The notes under the pieces: generated by a model
Told to the model about the DNA's origin: nothing
Database searches by the model: none
Seen by the model: only the letters and a program-made list of their open reading frames with translations
Origin: JBDRNO01 sp043811005
GTDB taxonomy: Bacteria; Bacteroidota; Bacteroidia; NORP154
DNA: 6,641 bases
Direction of reading: 5' to 3'
NCBI GenBank assembly: GCA_043811005.1
Contig: JBDRNO010000300.1
Span: 1 to 6,641, forward strand
Position numbers and translations under genes: made by a program
Shown here: piece by piece, positions 1 to 6,462 of the stretch
How the letters are laid out: every line of letters begins with the position of its first letter
How positions within the stretch are numbered: position 1 is the first letter of the stretch

Positions 1-631
1 CGCAAATTCCGGTAAGTGTTTGGAAAAAGTTGTACTTAAGAAAACCAAGTGAATGCTCGATCAGATAAGTTTTCGGTATTCCCAAATGATAAACAAGCGA
101 ATCGTAAAATATCTCAGGCAAACTTGTTATTAAAAACCCGACCAAACCAAACAAGATTATCGGCACAACTGATACTAGCGTTAGATCGAATTTTATCTGC
201 TTATATTTGCCTTCTTTAATAAATTGATAAATAGCACATATACTAATAATTGTAAAAAGAATTTTAAAAACAATAGGATATGCCAAATTAAAGACCGCTA
301 AAAGGAAAGCAGTATATGAAAATACTGCTAAACCCAAAGCAAGCGGTATTGAAAAAGAAATTTTCTTTTCCTTATTTAATATTAAACTACCTATATAATG
401 AGCACTAAACATGAACAACACCGCAATGAATGTGGTCCATAAGTGCTTGGTAAGGTACAATATCAAATTAAGATTGAATTTAAGAAATATTTTTACGATA
501 TATCCAAATACTTTTGGAGGGTAGATATTGAGGACATTATAGATTTCGTATTCACTTATGAATATAATCGCAACAGCCCAACCAACACAAAGCACTGCAA
601 ATATTTTTCTGTAGTTGTGGGAAGCAAACAC
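1..631 (-). CDS. N-terminal part of a GT39/PMT-like multi-pass membrane glycosyltransferase (runs off left edge)
   Basis: This open frame has no stop before the left edge; 210 residues are visible. The start is taken as GTG at 631-629: an in-frame TAA lies three codons upstream (640-638), no other start codon lies between, and GAGG at 645-642 sits 10 bases upstream. The first in-frame ATG is residue 74, already inside a membrane segment. Hydrophobic segments fall at about residues 11-26, 65-86, 94-115, 117-136 and 151-170. They are followed by FYDSLVYHLGIPKTYL (175-190), which resembles the first extracytoplasmic loop of GT-C enzymes of the GT39/ArnT-like group. In that group an acidic residue in this loop is needed for catalysis, which makes Asp177 the candidate. 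By family, such enzymes move sugars from polyprenyl-phosphate donors to proteins or lipids at the outer face of the inner membrane. The substrate is unknown. The family assignment rests on one motif plus topology; O-antigen ligase-like or other polytopic proteins remain possible. Confidence 0.7.
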   Translation of the reverse strand, partial: MFASHNYRKIFAVLCVGWAVAIIFISEYEIYNVLNIYPPKVFGYIVKIFLKFNLNLILYLTKHLWTTFIAVLFMFSAHYIGSLILNKEKKISFSIPLALGLAVFSYTAFLLAVFNLAYPIVFKILFTIISICAIYQFIKEGKYKQIKFDLTLVSVVPIILFGLVGFLITSLPEIFYDSLVYHLGIPKTYLIEHSLGFLKYNFFQTLTGIC

Positions 632-641
632 TCTTATTTAA

Positions 642-645
642 CCTC
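642..645 (-). promoter_or_regulatory. Shine-Dalgarno site deciding a GTG start
   Basis: GAGG on the minus strand ends 10 bases before GTG at 631. It supports GTG as the start of the membrane glycosyltransferase, because the in-frame stop at 640-638 rules out anything earlier and the next ATG is 73 codons in. Confidence 0.5.
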
Positions 646-663
646 GACTTATTTTTTAACAAA

Positions 664-694
664 TGATAATCCCCGGCTCAAAAGCACAAGCCGG
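664..694 (-). promoter_or_regulatory. leader hairpin between promoter and glycosyltransferase gene
   Basis: On the minus strand ACCGGCT is followed by a short loop and AGCCGG: six perfect pairs (694-689 with 678-673) plus a G-U pair, leaving an 8-10 base loop. The 3' arm is followed directly by GGATTATCA (672-664). That segment can pair, with a 2-base bulge, with TGATAAAATCC (718-708), extending the structure in DNA or in read-through RNA. There is no clean U-tract after the stem, only TTTGTTAAAAAA, so a classical Rho-independent terminator is not supported. The hairpin lies in the predicted 5' leader of the glycosyltransferase mRNA and could tune its translation or stability, or act as a weak terminator for RNA reading through from the dockerin operon. 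It matches no riboswitch class I know. Confidence 0.45.
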
Positions 695-709
695 TCAGGC
701 CATAAATGG

Positions 710-738
710 ATTTTATCACATTCGATTTGATCCATCAA
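710..738 (-). promoter_or_regulatory. sigma70-type promoter for the glycosyltransferase gene
   Basis: On the minus strand the -35 hexamer is TTGATG (738-733; four of six consensus bases) and the -10 hexamer is TAAAAT (715-710; five of six), separated by exactly 17 bases (732-716). The expected start of transcription is near 703, giving a leader of about 70 bases before GTG at 631. The spacing and -10 match are good for an AT-rich intergenic region, and the position makes sense: downstream of the operon's last stop and upstream of the next gene. AT-rich DNA produces such matches by chance, so confidence is moderate. Confidence 0.5.
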
Positions 739-836
739 TGATTAAGATAAATTAAAAAATAATTTGGGCAGAAACAGTCATAGAGCATACACAACTAGCC
801 AATACTATGCTTATTATGTTTAATATTGGTTTTATT
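739..836. other. AT-rich intergenic segment after the dockerin operon, no convincing terminator
   Basis: This is the gap just after the stop codon of the lyase-like gene. I see no ORF or RNA gene. Two weak overlapping inverted repeats occur: CCAATA/TATTGG and AGCATA/TATGCT, each six pairs with a loop of 16 or more bases. Neither is followed by a U-tract in the minus-strand direction. A T-run (ATTATTTTTTAATTT on the minus strand) lies further on, without a stable stem directly before it. How the operon terminates is therefore not visible; Rho-dependent termination or read-through into the next gene are both possible. Confidence 0.4.
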
Positions 837-993
837 TTATTCTTCTAGAATAATATTAATTATAGCCTGCAAATCTACTACATCCACACTACCGTTATCA
901 TCCAAATCGAATGCCTTTTCATACTTGCCGGAAAGAATTAAATTAATACAGGTCTGGATGTCTTCTACATCCGGTATATCCTCCGGCTCTGAG
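837..993 (-). other. C-terminal dockerin-like domain, first calcium loop degenerate (lyase-like protein)
   Basis: This is protein residues 914-965. Repeat 2 is a sound EF-hand-type loop, DLDDNGSVDVVD (943-954), with acidic or Asn ligands at loop positions 1, 3, 5, 9 and 12 and Gly at 6, followed by the helix LQAIINIIL. Repeat 1 aligns as DSEPEDIPDVED (914-925). The acidic side chains remain, but position 6 is Asp instead of Gly and position 8 is Pro instead of an aliphatic residue. Helix 1 (IQTCINLIL) is intact. Dockerins bind cohesins in a calcium-dependent way and usually have two good loops, so this one may bind with altered affinity or in a single orientation. Confidence 0.75.
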
Positions 994-3734
994 TCATCGG
1001 GGACATAGGGTATTTTAATTGAATTCAATATATTAGCGGAACCTAACTCGATTTTATCGCAAATAAGAACTTTGTTATTGTCATAATTGACGTTTACATT
1101 GATAATGGAATATGTTCCTTTTGTAAAATTGTCAAACTCAAATACAGCTTTGGCCTGACCATTAGGTGGAATTACTACTTGTTGGTACCCTAAATTGTAC
1201 CAGGATGACATGCTATACCAGGTTCCAGCCTCATCAGGTGTGTGCGATGGCCTGTCAGGATCGTCAAAGCTAATTCGGGGCGCAAACTTTATCTCTTCTG
1301 TAGAATTGTTGTACCAGGTGACAATAATCCTATCCCCTCTTTCAAAAATTCGGGCAGGGCCCGTAACACCCTGGAAATTATAATATCTGTTTGTACCGGT
1401 ATTAATGCTTAACCCCCCCGGTCCTATATCGAAATTCCTGGTGTAAACATCTTTTATTACCTGATCCCACCCTGTTAAGCCAAACGTGTTAAGTTGTTCC
1501 TGGCTGCCAAAATCGACTAATAAAGAGCCTTCGTCCTCATCAACAGAAAAAGTATATGAGACGTTCGGAATAGCGACTTTTGCTATTGGCTCACGATCCC
1601 GGATATTACGTAATGTAAGATGATAGGTTGTGCCTTTTATAAGCGCAGAAGTAGTAAGAATTGCTGACCAATAATCAGGTGCCATTTGCACTGAATTAAC
1701 CGTTACATCGTTATCAATTTGGTAGTTAGCAGAATTAGCCGCTGTTTGTGGATCCACCTGTTCATCGAACACAACACCGATTCTGCTTAAATCGCTGTGC
1801 ACGTTGATCGTCTTAACTAAAGGCGGCTTATTGTCAGCAATAGGACCGATGTATTCTGTGGCGATGACCAAATTATCCTCCCACAGTTTCTGGTCCCGCT
1901 CGCTGACCCATAACCCGCCAACATAAGCGCTATGGGTAAACTCGTTTATTTTAAGCGTGCCGGTGTCACGAAAACGGATACCTTCAACGTGCCCCCGCAG
2001 TATTCCATCAATCCACATCTTGATTTCGCCATCGTGTTGTTGCGGTGTGTTTGCTTTAAGCATCATTTCAAAACAGTACCACCGTTCTGTTTCCAGAACT
2101 ACAGGCATATTTACATTTTGAGGTAAGCCGTCTCCATAACCGTCTTTTTGATCAGGGTGATACGAATAGAAGGCCGGTTTTGCACCATAATCCACATACA
2201 GTTTGCATGAGTATTTGTCATAACCGTTGGGTTTTATACCCGCTCCTCCATCAGGAACACCGGGAGCTTTTGCGTAGACACCGGACATTTTATGCTGGGT
2301 CCATAGATAATTATTTTCATATCGGCGATACCACCGCACATACGCAATGTCAGTTTCGGGCAGTTTCGGGTGAAATTCGCCTGGCTGATGCGTACCTTCT
2401 TTCTGCTGTATCTGGAGACTCCCCTGGCCACTGAGGACCATAGATTGGTCGGTGGTATGTTCATATCCTGTAGGAAGCGTCTGCGTATAGTTAAAATCTT
2501 CCCTCGCCCAATCAGGTGACTCAAAACCTGAGCAGTACAGAACCGAAGGATGATTCTTAATACCTTCGTCGTTTATGTAGTTCGCTGCAAATCCATAGCT
2601 TACTTCTCCATCTATTGTCTTTCCTCTATCATGCTCAAATATGAATGGCTCATCATTTACAGTAATGGAAACTTCTCGCTCAGCAACGAGTGATTCACTA
2701 TCCCTCACTTGAACAGTAAAACTAAATGTTCCCGAATCTAGCGGTGTACCTAAAAGCTCACCCAATGTACCGTCTACCGCTAATCCGTTCGGTAATGTCC
2801 CCGATACTACAGACCAGATAAGCGGTTTTACGCCCCCTCTAGCGAAAAGGGTGTTTGAATAACATTTGTTCTGTGTGGCATTTGCTACCGATTGATTGAT
2901 AATAACAAGCCGTTGTCCCGTAAACCATGAGGCACCATCCTTTTCTCTGAATAGTTGCTGCATCTCGGTGGCTGATAACGATCTATTGTGAATCACTACT
3001 TCGTCAATCATTCCCTTAAAATAGGGCGTGTATAGATACCCCGATTCTGATTTACCAATTGAGAGAGGTAAATCATAACTATAAGAAATAGAGTTTGCTC
3101 TGGCAGTAGAGCCAACTTCGCTGCCGTCCAGATAAAGCCAAACCGTTTGGCTATCCCAGGTAAATCCGATATGATGCCATGTTCCTGGAGTTACCTGACC
3201 GTTACCGGTAATCCGATCAACAGTGCCCCCGGCATTACCGAGCTCTACCTGCGGCTTAAGCGGATCACTCGCATTGTTTCCCTTATAAAGTGTAATATCG
3301 TATGTACCGGTAGCCACCGAATTAGGATTGGAATTTTTTCGTAAAACACCGAGTTTATGCAATGTTTCAACTGTCAACGTCTGATCAACGTTCACCCATA
3401 AGGCTACTGATCCACCGGAATCAGGAAGCATAAATTGACCCTTTGTCCAAACGGTAACATAATCATCGACACCATCAAAATTAAGTGCTTTTCCAGATAA
3501 TCCAGGCGCATACTGCGGATTACTTACCAAATCACCCGTATTCCCATTGTCTGAATAATCATCAAGATTACCATCAAATGTGTAATAAGCAACCAGACCG
3601 GTATACAAACCGCCAGTTGGATTGGCACTTGCGATATCAACGGTGTACATGCTGATCATAAAGCCAAACAAAGGCAATATAATCAGCAACAAAGCTTTGT
3701 TCAAAAGAGATCCTAAACCAGCTAACTGTTTCAT
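837..3734 (-). CDS. Secreted multidomain protein: LamG, He_PIG, polysaccharide-lyase-14-like, SbsA-type Ig, unknown domain, dockerin
   Basis: The protein has 965 residues. A signal peptide spans 1-37: Lys2 and Lys13, a hydrophobic core at 14-30, and an Ala-Ser-Ala cleavage site before Asn38. Domains follow in order. (a) A LamG/concanavalin-like domain at about 46-265 (LVAYYTFDGNLDD, ALNFDGVDDYV, WHHIGFTWD, FKGMIDEVVIHNRSLS). (b) A He_PIG putative Ig domain at about 275-360 (LPNGLAVD, LLGTPLDSGTFSFTVQVRD). (c) A jelly-roll region at about 398-632 resembling PL14 lyases: QHKMSGVYA (480-488), AFYSYHPDQ (521-529), RWYCFEMMLKANTP (551-564) and GEIKMWIDG (569-577). (d) An SbsA-type Ig domain at about 634-732. 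(e) An unassigned domain at about 736-898. (f) A dockerin-like tail at 914-965. The likely role is extracellular binding and beta-elimination of an acidic glycan such as alginate or a glucuronan. Lys482, Tyr523 and Tyr525 are candidate catalytic residues by analogy with PL14; I cannot prove activity, and a non-catalytic binding protein is the main alternative. The ATG is 4 bases after the upstream stop, with AGGGG 9 bases before it, so the gene is co-transcribed with the esterase gene. It is the last gene of the operon. Confidence 0.85.
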   Translation of the reverse strand: MKQLAGLGSLLNKALLLIILPLFGFMISMYTVDIASANPTGGLYTGLVAYYTFDGNLDDYSDNGNTGDLVSNPQYAPGLSGKALNFDGVDDYVTVWTKGQFMLPDSGGSVALWVNVDQTLTVETLHKLGVLRKNSNPNSVATGTYDITLYKGNNASDPLKPQVELGNAGGTVDRITGNGQVTPGTWHHIGFTWDSQTVWLYLDGSEVGSTARANSISYSYDLPLSIGKSESGYLYTPYFKGMIDEVVIHNRSLSATEMQQLFREKDGASWFTGQRLVIINQSVANATQNKCYSNTLFARGGVKPLIWSVVSGTLPNGLAVDGTLGELLGTPLDSGTFSFTVQVRDSESLVAEREVSITVNDEPFIFEHDRGKTIDGEVSYGFAANYINDEGIKNHPSVLYCSGFESPDWAREDFNYTQTLPTGYEHTTDQSMVLSGQGSLQIQQKEGTHQPGEFHPKLPETDIAYVRWYRRYENNYLWTQHKMSGVYAKAPGVPDGGAGIKPNGYDKYSCKLYVDYGAKPAFYSYHPDQKDGYGDGLPQNVNMPVVLETERWYCFEMMLKANTPQQHDGEIKMWIDGILRGHVEGIRFRDTGTLKINEFTHSAYVGGLWVSERDQKLWEDNLVIATEYIGPIADNKPPLVKTINVHSDLSRIGVVFDEQVDPQTAANSANYQIDNDVTVNSVQMAPDYWSAILTTSALIKGTTYHLTLRNIRDREPIAKVAIPNVSYTFSVDEDEGSLLVDFGSQEQLNTFGLTGWDQVIKDVYTRNFDIGPGGLSINTGTNRYYNFQGVTGPARIFERGDRIIVTWYNNSTEEIKFAPRISFDDPDRPSHTPDEAGTWYSMSSWYNLGYQQVVIPPNGQAKAVFEFDNFTKGTYSIINVNVNYDNNKVLICDKIELGSANILNSIKIPYVPDDSEPEDIPDVEDIQTCINLILSGKYEKAFDLDDNGSVDVVDLQAIINIILEE
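867..908 (-). repeat. dockerin DNA repeat, copy A (lyase-like gene)
   Basis: This 42-base stretch encodes most of dockerin repeat 2. By eye it matches 6507-6548 at 36 of 42 bases, without gaps. The corresponding region of the middle gene (near 3765-3815) is clearly more diverged, so copies A and B are the closest relatives among the three dockerins. Confidence 0.7.
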
Positions 3735-3738
3735 TTTC

Positions 3739-3906
3739 TTATTCCCCTAAAATAGTATTTACTATCAACTGCAAATCAAGCACGTTTACAACCTGATCAC
3801 CATTAATATCTAATTTCGTAATGATATCCGGGTCCTGCTCAATTCCTAATATAACATTGATACAGAGTTGGACATCATTCATATCTAACTTCCCATCGTC
3901 AGTCGT
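3739..3906 (-). other. C-terminal type I dockerin domain (esterase)
   Basis: This is protein residues 852-907. Loop 1 is DTTDDGKLDMND (852-863) and loop 2 is DINGDQVVNVLD (885-896). Both keep acidic or Asn ligands at most calcium positions; Gly6 is present in loop 1 but replaced by Gln in loop 2. Helices VQLCINVILG and LQLIVNTILG follow the loops. The linker just before is a run of Asp and Asn. The pattern is a recognisable two-repeat dockerin, so the enzyme is expected to bind a cohesin module. Confidence 0.82.
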
Positions 3907-6462
3907 ATCATTATTATCATCATCCGGGTCATCATCAACAACATACACCTGACTGCCACGGGTAACTTTTAACTTATTGCCTAACGTATCTTTTGTGATA
4001 GTAAAACTTTGAATAGTAATTAAACCGTATTTATCGGGCATTACATTACCCCTTTGAATAATAGTATTACTGGAGAGCTGCACATTTTCCCAGTCATAAC
4101 TGTAGTTTTTTTGCACTTTAAATTGCTGCAGCCGTCGCGGGGTGATATCCGCTGTGGCAGTATCAGCAGGGGCGCTGTTTTCCAGGCGCAGGGCTATTTC
4201 ATATCGATCAGTCGTATCGACCATATCATCATCTGTACTGGTATTGCTGAATTGAAATAACTTTCGGCACCATTGAATTGTGGTGTAACCGTTTATTTGA
4301 CCTGATATATCCCCATCAAAAACAAGCGGAGGCCCAAAAGCAGCTACCAAGGCCATGCCGCTGGGCTGGTGAACCGCTCCCGGATTATCATCTATGCTGA
4401 CTTTCCGCAAAGCCGGGAAGCTTTCATTTTTGACAATTGTTTTCATTTTTGGCCCGGTCCCTGTTGGTGAGTGGCCATTATTAGGAAAATATGCCGCAAA
4501 ACCCCGTTTGGCATTTAGCATATCTTGATAAAATTTCGGTATGGGGTAATAACAGATTGAACCATCTATCCTGCCGTTAGTTACCTCTAAAAAGGGAGCT
4601 TCATCTCCCATATGATCCACGGCATACCAGCCTGCATTCATCCAATCCCATATTGGGGTGCCGTTTTCATGAAGGACATTCTCACTTTGACTTCCCCAGA
4701 GTGCATTGGCATTACCCCGCCAGCCTTCCTGCGTAACATTGTAGCTTGTATCTATTTCTGCTATATTCAAACGCCAATTCGGACACCCATGATCAGCACC
4801 TATAGCGGCAAAGACTTCAGGATGCTTCAATCCTAAACTCATCGTACCGGTTCCTCCCATTGAAAAACCACCGAGGTAGATGCGGTTTTCATCCACAGAA
4901 TATCTTCTCTTGGCAATTTGGATATATTTAAGGATTCTGTTTTCGGTATAGGGAATAAACACTCCATCACTAAACTTTTCCTGTGTCTTATAATTATCCC
5001 GGCAGCCGGACCACCAGGTTTGGAGGCCGTCTCCCTCAAAGGGGCTGTAGTGGGTTGGCGGCATATAATCGTCCGGATATATGTACACCTCTCCATAGGC
5101 GCTTTTTGAATAATATGAAGCGCCTCTACCGGTTATTGCCACATACAAATAATTTTGTTTATCGGGATCATAGTCTGGGGAAAGATTGAGCATAAAATTA
5201 AAACCATAGCCAGGCCGGTAACTGGTTGTATCATCTGCCCAAAATACACATTGCTGGGCAACGGTATCACCAACCATCTCTGTTTCTTGAACCACAACCT
5301 CCGGCAAGTCTACTGTTTCGCTCACCCCAGATTGCATACTATTTTGAGCGCTAAATTCATCCCGGTTCTCATTACCTTCAACAACTGCGGTTACTGCATA
5401 ATAGAAGTAGCCGTTCTGTTTTGTTGTATACACAAATAAACCGGTATCATCACTCAACTCCTGATCACCATTATTGATTACATAATTGTGCGGGGTGTTT
5501 AAGATTCTCTCGCTTGATCGGCGTGCGTTGAAACTCGATTGTTGAGTAACCTCACCCAAAAAAACAGAATCTGCTAAATTGTTTTTTGTAATGCGCTGGT
5601 TATGGCGGTAAACTCTGTATAGCATATCATAAAAAGCCCCTGCATGGGGAATTTCAGTCCATGTAAGGAAGGTTTGTCCAGAACGATGAAAAACAGCTAA
5701 ATTGTTCGGCTGCTGAGGACGGTTAGTATTTGTCCCTTCATAAGTAATCTCCAAATAAGGCCTAAAGTCAGGATCTGTTATTTTATCCGATGGGACGGTC
5801 CGGTCGAATGTAAAACCTAAATTACTCTGCGGATTATTCACCCATTCTTGGACCAGATTAGTTATATCAAAGAAGTGAAACATCTTCATACCGCTACCTG
5901 CTCCGTACATTCCGCGGCCAATCCCGTAAACGGTACAGACAGGATTGGGATCGACACAATCAGCAAATGTGCCTCCTGTAGTCCAAGGAATATTTTTTGC
6001 TTGATCCTTAGTGCGGGTTCCAATGCTAGTAGGATTCCACATGCCTGTTCCTGAAGGATCCAATATTCTATACAGCGAAATTCCATCGGCAAAATCATCT
6101 GCGCTAAAAGGATAAATAGTGCGATCGTAGGGCATTACATATTCGGCTTTTACTATCTTTGTTCCCGCAGGGATTGCACTGACATCAATATAAATCGCAT
6201 GTCTTCTATCTCCACCACCTGCAACCTGGTAAGGGAATCTACCGGAATATAACGTTTGAGAATTGGGATTTCCATCACCAGAGTAATAACTAAACCAGGC
6301 CGTTTTCAGCACACCAGTACGATCTACGGTTGCTGCTGTACCGCCAAAGCGCTCAGTAAGCATTTCAGCTGCGTATATCCCAGTTACCATGAAAAAGAGT
6401 AAGGGTAGTAACATACTAATAGCTACCACATATTTACAGCTTTTTAAGAAATAATAGTTCAT
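3739..6462 (-). CDS. Secreted dockerin-bearing esterase (alpha/beta-hydrolase) with DNRLRE/CBM96-like domain
   Basis: The protein has 907 residues. A signal peptide covers about 1-32 (Lys7 and Lys10, hydrophobic core 11-30, cleavage near Ala31-Ala32). A DNRLRE/CBM96-like domain spans about 35-241 (RHAIYIDVSAIPAGTKIVKA at 87-106, FDITNLVQEWVNN, YLEITY); family members bind carbohydrate or act as wall-associated modules. A fibronectin-type region follows at about 248-378. The hydrolase domain spans about 400-670: nucleophile motif GGFSMGGTG (Ser534), acid candidate Asp633 in NGRIDGS, and His664 in NNGHSPTG. This order and spacing fit a serine esterase of the PHB-depolymerase/CE1-like type. The likely role is removal of acetyl, feruloyl or similar ester groups from an extracellular polysaccharide; the exact substrate is not readable. 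A beta-rich region at 671-840 is unassigned. An acidic linker (842-856) then leads into a dockerin (852-907). The ATG overlaps the upstream stop (ATGA), with AGGGAG 7 bases before it. A lipase or peptidase activity is the alternative. Confidence 0.87.
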   Translation of the reverse strand: MNYYFLKSCKYVVAISMLLPLLFFMVTGIYAAEMLTERFGGTAATVDRTGVLKTAWFSYYSGDGNPNSQTLYSGRFPYQVAGGGDRRHAIYIDVSAIPAGTKIVKAEYVMPYDRTIYPFSADDFADGISLYRILDPSGTGMWNPTSIGTRTKDQAKNIPWTTGGTFADCVDPNPVCTVYGIGRGMYGAGSGMKMFHFFDITNLVQEWVNNPQSNLGFTFDRTVPSDKITDPDFRPYLEITYEGTNTNRPQQPNNLAVFHRSGQTFLTWTEIPHAGAFYDMLYRVYRHNQRITKNNLADSVFLGEVTQQSSFNARRSSERILNTPHNYVINNGDQELSDDTGLFVYTTKQNGYFYYAVTAVVEGNENRDEFSAQNSMQSGVSETVDLPEVVVQETEMVGDTVAQQCVFWADDTTSYRPGYGFNFMLNLSPDYDPDKQNYLYVAITGRGASYYSKSAYGEVYIYPDDYMPPTHYSPFEGDGLQTWWSGCRDNYKTQEKFSDGVFIPYTENRILKYIQIAKRRYSVDENRIYLGGFSMGGTGTMSLGLKHPEVFAAIGADHGCPNWRLNIAEIDTSYNVTQEGWRGNANALWGSQSENVLHENGTPIWDWMNAGWYAVDHMGDEAPFLEVTNGRIDGSICYYPIPKFYQDMLNAKRGFAAYFPNNGHSPTGTGPKMKTIVKNESFPALRKVSIDDNPGAVHQPSGMALVAAFGPPLVFDGDISGQINGYTTIQWCRKLFQFSNTSTDDDMVDTTDRYEIALRLENSAPADTATADITPRRLQQFKVQKNYSYDWENVQLSSNTIIQRGNVMPDKYGLITIQSFTITKDTLGNKLKVTRGSQVYVVDDDPDDDNNDTTDDGKLDMNDVQLCINVILGIEQDPDIITKLDINGDQVVNVLDLQLIVNTILGE
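3744..3748 (-). promoter_or_regulatory. Shine-Dalgarno site inside the end of the esterase gene
   Basis: AGGGG on the minus strand lies within the last Leu-Gly codons of the esterase gene, 9 bases before the ATG at 3734 of the lyase-like gene. With only 4 bases between stop and start, ribosomes ending the esterase can reinitiate directly, so translation of the two genes is probably coupled. Confidence 0.65.

Noticed and set aside
664..718. Known riboswitch (c-di-GMP, preQ1 or similar) in the leader
   Set aside because: The hairpin lacks the conserved bases of the classes I can recall; only a simple hairpin with a possible outer pairing is supported.
443..730. Plus-strand ORF of 95 codons
   Set aside because: It lies antisense to the membrane-protein frame and its leader, has no recognisable domain, and the opposite strand gives a coherent multi-pass protein with a start codon and Shine-Dalgarno site.
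783..832. Inverted repeats AGCATA/TATGCT and CCAATA/TATTGG as the operon terminator
   Set aside because: Stems are only six pairs, loops are 16 or more bases, the two overlap, and no U-tract follows in the minus-strand direction; CCAATA/TATTGG is followed by a T-rich run only on the plus strand, where no gene ends.
826..1383. Plus-strand ORFs at 826-1008 and 1195-1383
   Set aside because: These are shadows of the lyase-like gene on the other strand; low-complexity Ser/Thr-rich translation with no domain.
2234..2524. Minus-strand ORF of 96 codons inside the lyase-like gene
   Set aside because: An alternative frame inside a domain whose main-frame translation shows clear lyase-like motifs; no sign of a real overlapping gene.
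4839..5439. Several overlapping ORFs on both strands within the esterase domain
   Set aside because: They overlap the conserved nucleophile-elbow region in other frames and have no recognisable features.
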